Of a stretch of 64,000 bases of DNA, positions 6,435 through 16,471 are shown piece by piece; positions within the stretch are counted from its first letter, which is position 1, and every line of letters starts with the position of its first letter. The notes below the pieces were generated by a model. The model saw only the letters and a list, made by a program, of their open reading frames with translations, did not search any database and was not told where the DNA came from. The position numbers were made by a program, and so were the translations under genes. Source of the stretch: Bacteroidales bacterium (GTDB lineage: Bacteria > Bacteroidota > Bacteroidia > Bacteroidales > UBA10428); contig JAFGIP010000009.1 of the NCBI GenBank assembly GCA_016929525.1, positions 31,886-95,885 on the forward strand, written 5' to 3'.

Positions 6435-8120
6435 GTGCCAGTTAATCTTGTTAAATCGGGAACTGTTCTTAAAAAGCCTGTAATGGTGTTTACAGACATT
6501 AATAGTCGCATTAATTCTTTAATAGATTGCTCAGCAAAAGATTTCAACACTCTAAATGATAACTTTCAGAAGTATCATAAAAAAATAAACAATCTGATAA
6601 TCCAGCTGAATTCATCCTGCCATAGCTTTATAGATATTCCTGAAAACGTAATGACTGATTTTGAAGCACAGTTAAATGAAATCAGTGATATCTTAAAAAA
6701 GAGCTATGAATACATAACTGGAATTGATTATTCTTTGCTTAAACTTCAAAAGAGAATTGAACACATTTATTTGAAAGTAAACAATTTGAAACAAAATGTT
6801 AGCACGCTTAAACTTCTAACTACAAATATTCAGTTTGAACCTACCTATCGTAAACTATACCAGGAAATTATTATTAATCTAAATGATTTATCATCACGCA
6901 TTCATGATCTTGAAACAAAATTTCAAAAAATAGATATGCGTATAAAACCTTGCTCTGAAATAACTGAACAAATTAAGTTCCATCAAATCCCTCTTATTTC
7001 GCAAGTATTAGATCGATTAAAAACTTTGGTGCAGGGATACAAACATAGTCAAACAGAAATTAAAAACTATGAATCGGCACATGAACAGCTCACAACAAGG
7101 CACACTTCCAGCAGTTCAGCAATAATACCCAATTTAAAATTTCAGGATATAATCAAACAAAATATTGAACATGTGAAGGTTGCTCACGAGTCTATACAGA
7201 AACAGCTTTCCAATTTTTCTGAGAATGGCGCCATTAAAGGAATATCAGAAGAGATTAATGTTGAAATGTTGTTTAAAATCAGAGACATTGGAGCCTTACA
7301 GGCAATTCAACTGGTACACGCCAATAGTGAATATCAAAAGACTGTAGAAAATATTACCGAAAAATTTGGGGAGCTCGATGATACTTTACAGAAGACCAAA
7401 AACTTATTGTATTCACTATCGCCATATAATAAATCAGATAACAAATTTAGTACGGATAGTCTTAACAGGAGTTCAGTAAAATTCAACCTTGAGATTAATA
7501 CCTTCCTCGATCTGAACTCGAATCTAAATTTAAATTACACCGATTTGTCAAGAAAAGTCCGGGGTCTGATTTATTCAAAACAAAAAAATGATCATTTTAT
7601 TAAGAGTATCAGTTTACTTTTTGAAAGAATTAAACCACTTATAAACAACCAGAAAATAAATAAGAACAGTTCCTACATTGATCAAATAATTTTTTCGAAT
7701 AAACCCAAGTTAAAAGTTATAGATAAGTCTGACGTCGAAACCTATTTCTCAATGCATAAAAGGCTTGAAAATATTGCCGGAAATTTCATAGAAACAGTGA
7801 CGCAAAAGATTTCTAAATCGACATCTGAATTTATCTTAGAACCAAGACCCTGGAACGAATCTGATTTCCATAACAGTGAATTTATACTTGATCGGTTAAA
7901 ATACTATAAAGTTTTTGATAAAGAAATCGAAGAGATAATTGAAAATTTAAACCAACTTTTAAAACAAATTGATATTGGAAATCTGGAATCTGAAATTAGT
8001 ACGTTGAGTCTAGAGATACTTAAGAAGCTCTATACGATGGAGAGCGAAAGAATAATTCATGAATTATATACAGGTAATAAGTATCACAATCATAACAATA
8101 ACAATGTCGTACTATTTTAA
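6435..8120 (+). CDS. Coiled-coil signalling protein with CheZ-like DxxxQ motif
   Basis: This 561-aa soluble protein is largely helical, with no membrane segment or signal peptide. Around residues 234-247 it reads LKFQDIIKQNIEHV. This resembles the catalytic helix of CheZ (FQDLTGQ), with Asp238 and Gln242 spaced like the Asp-Gln pair that dephosphorylates CheY-P. A second conserved-looking block, ALQAIQLVHANSEYQKTV, lies at about 287-304. Similar FQD...Q...EH segments also occur in chemoreceptor-like proteins, but the MCP hairpin tip is absent here. The start is GTG 6435 or ATG 6483. A CheY gene follows 34 bases downstream, fitting a role as its phosphatase or scaffold. Function is inferred. 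Confidence 0.7.
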   Translation: MPVNLVKSGTVLKKPVMVFTDINSRINSLIDCSAKDFNTLNDNFQKYHKKINNLIIQLNSSCHSFIDIPENVMTDFEAQLNEISDILKKSYEYITGIDYSLLKLQKRIEHIYLKVNNLKQNVSTLKLLTTNIQFEPTYRKLYQEIIINLNDLSSRIHDLETKFQKIDMRIKPCSEITEQIKFHQIPLISQVLDRLKTLVQGYKHSQTEIKNYESAHEQLTTRHTSSSSAIIPNLKFQDIIKQNIEHVKVAHESIQKQLSNFSENGAIKGISEEINVEMLFKIRDIGALQAIQLVHANSEYQKTVENITEKFGELDDTLQKTKNLLYSLSPYNKSDNKFSTDSLNRSSVKFNLEINTFLDLNSNLNLNYTDLSRKVRGLIYSKQKNDHFIKSISLLFERIKPLINNQKINKNSSYIDQIIFSNKPKLKVIDKSDVETYFSMHKRLENIAGNFIETVTQKISKSTSEFILEPRPWNESDFHNSEFILDRLKYYKVFDKEIEEIIENLNQLLKQIDIGNLESEISTLSLEILKKLYTMESERIIHELYTGNKYHNHNNNNVVLF

Positions 8121-8154
8121 TACTGAATATTTCAAGTACTTAATATTTTTAAAA

Positions 8155-8520
8155 ATGGGGAAAAAAATTCTATTCGTCGATGATTCAGAAAGCATTCGCG
8201 AAATAGTAAACTTCACTCTCGAAAATGAAGGTTACGATGTCTTACTCAGCAATAACGGGGAAAATGCGCTGAAACATCTTAATGGTCAGGATATTAATTT
8301 AATTATTACAGACCTGCACATGCCTGAAATGAATGGCATTGAATTAATAATAGAGATTCGGAAGATGGAAGATTATCAGCATACGCCAATACTTTTTCTA
8401 ACCACCGAATCCCAGACAGAAAAAAAGATGGAAGCTAAAAATGCCGGTGCAACCGGATGGATAGTTAAGCCGTTTGTACCTGCTAAGCTATTAGCTGCCA
8501 TTAATAAAGTGATAAGATAA
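8155..8520 (+). CDS. cheY: CheY-type chemotaxis response regulator
   Basis: A 121-aa receiver starts at ATG 8155 (MGKKILFVDD). The ORF-track start adds 32 residues overlapping the previous gene. All receiver residues are present: the VDDS acidic pair, Asp in IITDLHMPEMNG, Thr in FLTTES and Lys in IVKPF. The TTES and GATGWIVKPF segments are typical of chemotaxis CheY proteins rather than receivers of hybrid kinases. The gene sits between the CheZ-like coiled-coil gene and cheW. What it acts on (a flagellar switch, gliding or another output) cannot be seen in this window. Confidence 0.9.
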   Translation: MGKKILFVDDSESIREIVNFTLENEGYDVLLSNNGENALKHLNGQDINLIITDLHMPEMNGIELIIEIRKMEDYQHTPILFLTTESQTEKKMEAKNAGATGWIVKPFVPAKLLAAINKVIR

Positions 8521-8539
8521 TAACTTAAAAACGAGACGT

Positions 8540-9058
8540 ATGAGCACAAAAACAAAAAACCAGATCAACTCATTTCTGTCATTCAGGATAGGTAGTGAAG
8601 TGTTTGCTGCGAATGTACGGAACGTGTTGAATATTCTTGAGATGACCAAAATAACGAAAGTACCCAAAGCATCTTCTTATATGAAAGGTGTAATAAACTT
8701 ACGTGGTAATGTTCTTCCCATAATTGACAGTCGTCTAAAATTTGGTCTCGAAGAAACAGAATATACAACAAACACATGTATAATTGTTTTAGAACTGCAC
8801 ATAGGTAATGATCCGATAACAGTTGGCGCAATTGTAGATTCTGTAAATGAAGTCCTTGAAATAGATGATGACAACATACTTCCTCCTCCAGGCATTGGAA
8901 CCAATTTTCGTTCAGACTTTCTGAAAGGTATGGCTAAGAAGGACGAAGGTTTTATAATGTTACTGGATGTTGAAAAAGTATTTGCAACTGATGAAGTGGT
9001 TGACATACAGAATATCACTGAAGAAATAAGCAAACAGACAACAGCAGAACAGTCGTAA
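8540..9058 (+). CDS. cheW: Chemotaxis coupling protein CheW
   Basis: The 172-aa protein is a full CheW domain. It has FLSFRIGSEVFAANVRNVLNI at the N-terminus, the highly conserved YMKGVINLRGNVLPIIDSR segment, and the second-subdomain motifs VDSVNEVLEI and FLKGMAKKDEGFIMLLDVEK. A short acidic tail follows. CheW links chemoreceptors to CheA kinase. Neither a CheA nor a classical chemoreceptor is encoded in this window, so its partners must lie elsewhere or be unconventional. It follows cheY by 19 bases and precedes cheR by 38, consistent with an operon. Confidence 0.95.
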   Translation: MSTKTKNQINSFLSFRIGSEVFAANVRNVLNILEMTKITKVPKASSYMKGVINLRGNVLPIIDSRLKFGLEETEYTTNTCIIVLELHIGNDPITVGAIVDSVNEVLEIDDDNILPPPGIGTNFRSDFLKGMAKKDEGFIMLLDVEKVFATDEVVDIQNITEEISKQTTAEQS

Positions 9059-9096
9059 TAATATTATAATATGGTATACTGAAGACATGTGAATTA

Positions 9097-9954
9097 ATGA
9101 ATAATCAGGGAAATCCAATTTCATATTTTCAGACTAAATTAAGTTCAAAAGATTTCGAAAAACTTAGCAGATTTATCATGTCGGAGTATGGTATCAAAAT
9201 GCCTCCCGAAAATAAAATTATGCTCCAGAGTCGTCTTCAAAAAAGACTTAAAGCTTTAAACATAAGCACATTTAATGAGTATGTCGACTATGTGTTTTCT
9301 CCTTTAGGGCAGAGTGAGGAAGTTATCCACATGATGGATGTTGTAAGTACTAATAAAACAGACTTTTTCCGCGAACCGGTTCATTTTGATTTCTTACTAA
9401 CAGATGCTCTCCCCGAGATAATCAATATTAAAAATATCAGAAATTTAAAAGTATGGTCAGCGGGTTGTTCATCTGGTGAAGAACCTTATACATTGGCAAT
9501 TGTATTGTCTGAGTTTAAAGAACATAATCCTGGTATTGATTTTTCGATAGATGCAACTGATATATCTACCCGTATGTTAACAGTTGCAGCTAACGCTGTA
9601 TATCAGGAAGCAAAAACTGCTGATTTACCTATGACAATAAAACATAAGTATTTTCTACGCAGCAAAAATCGCGATGAGAAAAAAGTAAGAGTAAAAAGTG
9701 AATTAAGATCGAAGGTGAAATTTTACAGGAAAAACTTATTATACGTTCCCTATTGCAATAATCCTGAATTTGATATTATCTTCTGCAGAAATGTACTTAT
9801 TTACTTCGACAGAAATAACCAGTACAGTATTCTTCAAAAACTCTGCATGCATATAAAATCCGGCGGATATCTTTTTCTGGGACATTCTGAGTCTATCACC
9901 GGTTTTGAATTGCCATTACAACATATAAAACCAACCATCTTTCAAAAACTTTAA
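9097..9954 (+). CDS. cheR: Chemotaxis protein methyltransferase CheR
   Basis: The 285-aa enzyme transfers methyl groups from S-adenosylmethionine to chemoreceptor glutamates. It has the N-terminal helical CheR domain (residues ~15-75) and a substrate segment, MMDVVSTNKTDFFREPVHF. The SAM-binding motif VWSAGCSSGEEPYTLAI and the C-terminal FDIIFCRNVLIYFD and GGYLFLGHSES motifs are also present. All key segments are intact and length is normal. This contrasts with its antagonist cheB and with cheD downstream, which are both damaged. Its methylation target is not visible in the window. Confidence 0.95.
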   Translation: MNNQGNPISYFQTKLSSKDFEKLSRFIMSEYGIKMPPENKIMLQSRLQKRLKALNISTFNEYVDYVFSPLGQSEEVIHMMDVVSTNKTDFFREPVHFDFLLTDALPEIINIKNIRNLKVWSAGCSSGEEPYTLAIVLSEFKEHNPGIDFSIDATDISTRMLTVAANAVYQEAKTADLPMTIKHKYFLRSKNRDEKKVRVKSELRSKVKFYRKNLLYVPYCNNPEFDIIFCRNVLIYFDRNNQYSILQKLCMHIKSGGYLFLGHSESITGFELPLQHIKPTIFQKL

Positions 9955-9963
9955 AAAAGTGAT

Positions 9964-10860
9964 ATGGAATTAAATAATATATCAGATAAGGAAATAATCC
10001 TGGAGTTGAAAAACCGGCTGCAGGAAAAAGCAATTTGTGAACAACAGGTTAAGGATCTGAATATTTCATTAAAAAAACTTAACCGTAAGCTAAAAGAATC
10101 AGAATCTATGAAAAGTCATTTCATTTCAAATATTAGAAATGAGATAATAAATCCCTTTACATCGATTCTGGCGATCGCTGAAAACATTCTTGACGTAGAA
10201 AAAGAAAACTGGAAAAAGGTTATACATATGGTTTCGTTAATTCATACGGAAGTATTTAATCTTGATTTCCAGCTGAGAAATATTTTTGCCGCTGCGGAAC
10301 TTGAAGCTGGAGAAAACGAGCCTGACATAACACTAGTAAATATTGATAAAACAATCCAACACGTTATCGATACCTTTAAATACGAAGCCAGAAGAAAACA
10401 CCTTAAAATTGAATATGTTTCAGCTAATAAAAATTCAAATACGAAAATGTATTTCAAGTCAGATGCTGAGAAAATCCAGATAATAATCAGCAACCTTATA
10501 AGCAACGCTATTAAATTCAGTTATAATGAAGGAATCATTCTGATTAAGGTTACAAAGCAAGAAAATAACTTAAGATTAACAGTAAAAGACGAAGGTCAGG
10601 GAATTTCAAAAACCAACGAGCAGATTATTTTTGACCGTTTTAAAAGAATAGATACCGGTATTAATTCGCTGAACAGAGGACACGGACTGGGATTATCTAT
10701 CATTAAAGCAATGATAGACTCACTGGATGGTAAAATTGAATTTTCAAGTCGGCTTGGTAAAGGCGCCACTTTCACAATCCAGCTGTATGAATCAGAAAAG
10801 GAAACATCAGGAATATCAAACGATGCCGACGAATTGTTCTTCAGAGAAGAAAAGTTTTAA
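9964..10860 (+). CDS. Histidine-kinase-like protein with Asn replacing the H-box His
   Basis: The 298-aa cytoplasmic protein has an N-terminal coiled coil (1-50), a HisKA-like dimerisation segment and a HATPase domain (~150-275). The H-box reads FISNIRNEIINPF, with Asn59 (codon AAT at 10138) where the phospho-accepting His should be. His52, exactly one heptad earlier, is the only nearby alternative. The ATP site looks intact: N-box ISNLISNAIKFS, G1 DEGQGIS, the RF..I F-box and G2 GHGLGLSI. It is therefore likely unable to autophosphorylate in the normal way but able to bind ATP, and may act in trans on a partner or as a phosphatase. It lies 9 bases after cheR. Confidence 0.9.
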   Translation: MELNNISDKEIILELKNRLQEKAICEQQVKDLNISLKKLNRKLKESESMKSHFISNIRNEIINPFTSILAIAENILDVEKENWKKVIHMVSLIHTEVFNLDFQLRNIFAAAELEAGENEPDITLVNIDKTIQHVIDTFKYEARRKHLKIEYVSANKNSNTKMYFKSDAEKIQIIISNLISNAIKFSYNEGIILIKVTKQENNLRLTVKDEGQGISKTNEQIIFDRFKRIDTGINSLNRGHGLGLSIIKAMIDSLDGKIEFSSRLGKGATFTIQLYESEKETSGISNDADELFFREEKF

Positions 10861-10874
10861 TAAACAACATTAAC

Positions 10875-11942
<1,068 letters not shown>

Positions 11943-12061
11943 CATATACTTCGTATTAATGACAATGCATGCATGATGTTTGTAACATTTAAGCCTAATA
12001 TTCAGAAATTTTCTTAATATTTGATTATATTTAATTTATTCAACGAATAGATATTGCCAGT

Positions 12062-14353
12062 ATGAAGTTTCTTAGCTTTAAAGAAGCAACAAATCAAGCT
12101 ACTTTTTTTAGTATTATACTTACAATTTGTCTGTTAACCATTGGTATCCTGCTTACATTTATGGCCGATATTACCAGTGCTATAACATTCACTTCAATTG
12201 GCTATGCAATAATATCAAGACCTGCATTATGGGTACTTATACTGTTAGTCTTTTTAATTCCACTTATAACCTATTTAATATACAATAACTTCGCAAAGAA
12301 ACTTTCAGAAATGCAGGAATCTCTTGAAAATGAAAGTTCAAAATCATATAAAATTAACAGTTTTGTTTCCGAACTGATTCAGGAAAATTTTGAAACAGAA
12401 TATAGTTTGGAGGGTGAAGATGACAAACTCGGAAAATCTCTTCTGGAGTTAAGAAATACTCTTAAATCGAATAGAGAAATACGGGAAAAAAGAAGAAAGG
12501 AAGACGAGATTAGAAACTGGACAGCAGAAGGCCTGGCAAATTTTGGAGAGATACTTAGAAGAGACAATGACAATCTGAATAACTTTTCATTCAATGTAAT
12601 AAAGAATCTTACTAATTACATAAATGCTATTCAGGGAGGATTTTATCTTCTGCAAAATGAAGATGACAAAAAAAACAGGTTCTTTAATTTAATTTCGTTT
12701 TACGCGTATGGCAGAAAAAAATTTGCCGATAACAGAATACCATGGGGTAAAGGAATTATAGGAACAAGTGGCCTTGAAAATAAAACAATTTACATTACTG
12801 ACCTCCCGGATACTTATGTAACTGTTACATCGGGTCTGGGGAAGGCAAATCCAAGGAATTTAATAGTGGCTCCGCTTATCGCAAACGAAGAGTTATTCGG
12901 AGTATTTGAAATAGCATCACTTAATAAACTTGATAAACATCAGATCTCATTTGTTGAAAAAGTAGCTGAAAGTACTGCGTCTATTCTGTCTTCTGTTAAA
13001 ATGAATATGCAAACAGCAAGGTTATTAGAAGAATCAAAGTCGCAGGCACAAGCACTGTCATCACAGGAAGAGGAAATGCGCCAGAATATGGAAGAATTAC
13101 AAGCTACTCAGGAAGAAGCAGCAAGGCAGGCTCAACGTTTCTTGAAGCTTGAAACTACTGTCAACCATACAATGCTTAGGGCAGAATACCATCTTAATGG
13201 CATACTGCTTTATGCAAACACCAAATTCCTGAATAAGCTTGAATATGAAGCAAATGCTGATGTTGAAGGTAAACATATTTCGATGTTCATATCAAAGAAA
13301 GACGAAGAATGGTTCCAGCGTATATGGAACAATCTTGTCAAGGGAGGAAGACACTTTGAAGGATATATGAAACATGTTACAAAAACCGGCAAGGATCTCT
13401 GGACAATGGCAACATATACCTGTATCAGAGATGAAGATGGTGAAGTAGAACAAATTTTATTTTTGGGTCTCGATACCACAGAACATAAAAAATTAAGTCT
13501 GAATCTCGAAGGTATTGTTGATGCTGTTAACCGTTCAAGTATAAGTATTGAATTCGATATTAACGGGAATATTAAAGAATACAACGAATCTTTCCTGTAT
13601 TTATTTAAATACTCTGAAAAAGAGATTAGCGGTTTGGCTATTTTCGATCTGATTGATACTTTAGAACTTGAACTCTTTAACAAGAAATGGGAAAACGTTG
13701 TGCGTGGCATGAATTTCCAGGGCGCATTCAAAGTAAAAACAAAATCGGGAGAAGAAAGATGGATACGCGGCGCATTTAGTGCTGTTTATAATATGTACTC
13801 TGAAGTAGAGAAGGTAATTTATATTGGTAACGACATTACCCGCGAGAAGTTAATGGAAATTGAATCGAAAAAACAAAATGAAATATTTAAAATCCAGGAG
13901 AAGCAGTTGCGGGAAACAGAAAAAGAATTAAGTAAAAAACTTAAAGAATCACGTCTGGAGATGAAAGAACAATTCAAGGAAATTGAAAGAATTAAAATCA
14001 GGAATGAAAGAACACTCGAAGGAGCACTTGACGCTATTATTACAACATCCAATGATAATAAAATCATTTTCTTTAACGAGGCTGCAGTTATACTGTTTGG
14101 TTATAATAAAGATGAAGTCATTGGCAAAGATGTCGGAATTCTGTTTTCAAATAAGACGATCGCTGAAAATGAATTTGTAAATAAATATACAGGGCCCGGA
14201 GATAAAAAAATCGTTGGACAACGAAAAGAAGTTAAGATCAAAACAAAAAAAGGAGATGAAATACCTGTTTTGATACTTCTGTCGAATGCGCAGGTTGAAA
14301 AGGAAAACACTTATACGGCTTTTATTCAAACAATTGAGGTTGAATTATTTTAA
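12062..14353 (+). CDS. Membrane GAF/PAS sensor protein without an output domain
   Basis: This 763-aa protein has two membrane helices (about 12-36 and 55-78) with a short loop. A linker leads to a GAF domain (~165-315, with WGKGIIGTSGL and NLIVAPLIANEELFGVFEIA). A coiled coil follows (EEEMRQNMEELQATQEE), then two PAS domains (~365-480 and ~490-600), a second coiled coil and a third PAS at the C-terminus (~655-760). No kinase, cyclase or chemoreceptor signalling domain follows. It could signal only through contact, probably with the hybrid kinase encoded 48 bases downstream. The EEMRQNMEELQATQEE type coiled coil is frequent in Bacteroidota sensory proteins. Ligands are not predictable. Confidence 0.85.
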   Translation: MKFLSFKEATNQATFFSIILTICLLTIGILLTFMADITSAITFTSIGYAIISRPALWVLILLVFLIPLITYLIYNNFAKKLSEMQESLENESSKSYKINSFVSELIQENFETEYSLEGEDDKLGKSLLELRNTLKSNREIREKRRKEDEIRNWTAEGLANFGEILRRDNDNLNNFSFNVIKNLTNYINAIQGGFYLLQNEDDKKNRFFNLISFYAYGRKKFADNRIPWGKGIIGTSGLENKTIYITDLPDTYVTVTSGLGKANPRNLIVAPLIANEELFGVFEIASLNKLDKHQISFVEKVAESTASILSSVKMNMQTARLLEESKSQAQALSSQEEEMRQNMEELQATQEEAARQAQRFLKLETTVNHTMLRAEYHLNGILLYANTKFLNKLEYEANADVEGKHISMFISKKDEEWFQRIWNNLVKGGRHFEGYMKHVTKTGKDLWTMATYTCIRDEDGEVEQILFLGLDTTEHKKLSLNLEGIVDAVNRSSISIEFDINGNIKEYNESFLYLFKYSEKEISGLAIFDLIDTLELELFNKKWENVVRGMNFQGAFKVKTKSGEERWIRGAFSAVYNMYSEVEKVIYIGNDITREKLMEIESKKQNEIFKIQEKQLRETEKELSKKLKESRLEMKEQFKEIERIKIRNERTLEGALDAIITTSNDNKIIFFNEAAVILFGYNKDEVIGKDVGILFSNKTIAENEFVNKYTGPGDKKIVGQRKEVKIKTKKGDEIPVLILLSNAQVEKENTYTAFIQTIEVELF

Positions 14354-14401
14354 AATATCTACCAGCTGGTTTCGCCGGCTATACTAATAGCTCAACTTTC
14401 T

Positions 14402-16090
14402 ATGTCAGTAAAAAGAAAAAATCATATCAGAAAGGATAATGAAAATAAGCTTGCTGAATTAGAAGAAGCTAACAGAAAACTTAATTCTGATATAAATGAA
14501 TTGAAAAAAGAGGTTGAGTTTTTAATAACCAAAAACATATTTAATGATCAGTTAAATGAACTATGTGATTTTTTATCATTGGGATATTTTATTTACAATA
14601 TTAATGATCAGGTTTTTATTAATAAATCATCCCTGGTTAAATTAATTGAGAGTTGTATCCCGGGTGAACCCGTTACTGTAAATTCAATTCTTAATATCGC
14701 ACACCCCGAAGATGCAGAATTTATTAAAGAAATTTTCAGCCCTCAAAATTTTCAGAAAAAATCAGTCAACGGGCAAATAAGGTTATTCCAAAAAATAAAA
14801 GAGTCAAGAGAGATAAGATATTTTAGTGTAAATGGCATCTATAGTTCCGGTAATAACATCACAACTGTATTTACCGGAATATTGCGAGATATTACGCGTG
14901 AAGTAAAACAAAGCAAGGATTATCAAAGAAGCATTGAAAAAGCATCGGAAGCCGATAGAATAAAAACAATGTTCCTTCTGAATATTTCACATAATATCAG
15001 AACGCCTATGAATTCAATTCTTGGGTTTGCAGAGCTGTTAAGCCTTACTGATCCGGGCCGGGAAAAAAGAAAAGAATATATAAAAGTCATTAAGAATCAA
15101 AGTAAAAGTCTGCTTCAGCTTATTGATGATGTAGCCGAATTAGCAAAATATGAAAGTGGTTCAATGACAGTGACAAAAACACCAGTAAACCTGAATCATC
15201 TTATTAATGAAGTAAGACTTGAACTTGAATCTTACCGTTCAATTAAAAACAGAGAACAAGTTAATATTGAAGTAAAGTATCGGGTTCCTGAAGGTTTGGA
15301 AATCTATACCGATGCCGGCAGATTACACCAGATCATTTCAAATCTGCTAAAACATTCTCTAAAATATACCAGTAATGGAACTGTTTCTGTTGGATATAAT
15401 TTACCCGCAGATAATAAGCTTGAGATATTTGTGAAAGATACAAGCCAGGGGATCAGTAAAGATGAAATAAAATTTCTTTTCGATCGATTTACACAAATCG
15501 AAAAGAACGACTTTAGCAGATATGAAGAAGATCCCGGTTTTGGTTTGACAATCGCAAGATCTGCAGTGAAACTTCTCGGAGGAAGGATTAATTTCGAAAC
15601 AAATGAAGATAATGGAATTTTTTTCACAGTAAGCTTACCATTTGAGGCTCCTCCAAAAATAAAACATGAAGAGATCGGGAAAGAAGTTGAAGGAGAAATA
15701 TCATTCCAGTCGAAATACAAATGGGGAAATAAACTAATTCTAATTGTTGAAGATGAAGAGGTAAACGGATTATTTCTTGAAGCAGTATTCCAGGAAACAG
15801 GTGCTCAGACAATTTATGCAAAGAATGGAAAAGAAGCAATCGATCTATGCAAATCTATTATTAAGATAAGCATGGTCCTGATGGACATTAAAATGCCCGT
15901 TATGAGTGGAATTAAAGCTACTCAGGAAATCCGGAAATTTAATAAAACTCTGCCGATAATTGCTCAAACAGCACTGGCATCGGAAGAAGATAAACATCAC
16001 TGCATGGTTGCAGGATGCAACGATACTATAACAAAACCTATTGATGTTGAGGAATTACTAAATCTGGTCAGTAAATATCTGTCTGTTTAA
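14402..16090 (+). CDS. Hybrid histidine kinase with degenerate ATP-binding boxes
   Basis: The 562-aa protein has an N-terminal coiled coil, a PAS-like domain (~50-165), HisKA with H-box FLLNISHNIRTPMNSI (His197), a HATPase domain (~300-415) and a C-terminal receiver (~445-560; LIVEDEEVNG, phospho-Asp495 in LMDIKMPVMSG, Lys in ITKPID). The ATP site departs from consensus. The essential N-box Asn is His318 (SNLLKHSLKYT) and the G1 box reads DTSQG with Ser for the first Gly. The G2 box PGFGLTIA is weak. It may therefore need another kinase to phosphorylate His197. The upstream kinase-like protein at 9964 has the opposite defect. It is the last gene of the island. Confidence 0.9.
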   Translation: MSVKRKNHIRKDNENKLAELEEANRKLNSDINELKKEVEFLITKNIFNDQLNELCDFLSLGYFIYNINDQVFINKSSLVKLIESCIPGEPVTVNSILNIAHPEDAEFIKEIFSPQNFQKKSVNGQIRLFQKIKESREIRYFSVNGIYSSGNNITTVFTGILRDITREVKQSKDYQRSIEKASEADRIKTMFLLNISHNIRTPMNSILGFAELLSLTDPGREKRKEYIKVIKNQSKSLLQLIDDVAELAKYESGSMTVTKTPVNLNHLINEVRLELESYRSIKNREQVNIEVKYRVPEGLEIYTDAGRLHQIISNLLKHSLKYTSNGTVSVGYNLPADNKLEIFVKDTSQGISKDEIKFLFDRFTQIEKNDFSRYEEDPGFGLTIARSAVKLLGGRINFETNEDNGIFFTVSLPFEAPPKIKHEEIGKEVEGEISFQSKYKWGNKLILIVEDEEVNGLFLEAVFQETGAQTIYAKNGKEAIDLCKSIIKISMVLMDIKMPVMSGIKATQEIRKFNKTLPIIAQTALASEEDKHHCMVAGCNDTITKPIDVEELLNLVSKYLSV

Positions 16091-16186
16091 TTTTTTTTCG
16101 TCTTAATTTACATTTATCGGAATTGAAGTGAATGATATTATTTTTGTATCGAGTGGTAGATAGTTATTTATTTTTAAATTTCTTTT

Positions 16187-16471
16187 ATGCCCGATATTAA
16201 AAAAAAACATAAAAATATTATTGTTAAAGGGCGGGTGCAGGGGGTAGGTTTCAGATTTTCAGCCCGAAATATGGCAATCTCTCTTGGTATAAAAGGTTAT
16301 GTCAGAAATTTATATGATGGAAATGTCCTTATTGAAGCTGAAGGTTCGGAAATACAGTTAAAACATTTCCTGGAATGGTGTTATAAAGGTCCCGGTTATG
16401 CAAGCGTAGAAGATATAGAAATTTCCGATGGTGAATTTAAAGATTACCTGTATTTTGATATCAAACACTGA
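16187..16471 (+). CDS. acyP: Acylphosphatase
   Basis: This 94-aa enzyme hydrolyses acyl phosphates such as acetyl- or carbamoyl-phosphate. The signature GRVQGVGFRFSARNMA contains the phosphate-binding loop and catalytic Arg, and GYVRNLYDGNV contains the catalytic Asn. Length is standard. Its last 11 bases overlap the 3' end of the convergent cstA gene. It stands alone on its strand and is probably housekeeping. No link to the preceding signalling island is evident. Confidence 0.95.
   Translation: MPDIKKKHKNIIVKGRVQGVGFRFSARNMAISLGIKGYVRNLYDGNVLIEAEGSEIQLKHFLEWCYKGPGYASVEDIEISDGEFKDYLYFDIKH

Noticed and set aside
13210-13731. 173-aa minus-strand ORF
   Set aside because: It is the shadow of the GAF/PAS protein gene; no domain is visible in its translation while the sense frame has clear PAS and coiled-coil segments.
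12062-14353. Annotation of the 763-aa protein as a histidine kinase or methyl-accepting chemotaxis protein
   Set aside because: No H-box, HATPase or MCP signalling hairpin is present; only sensor domains are visible.
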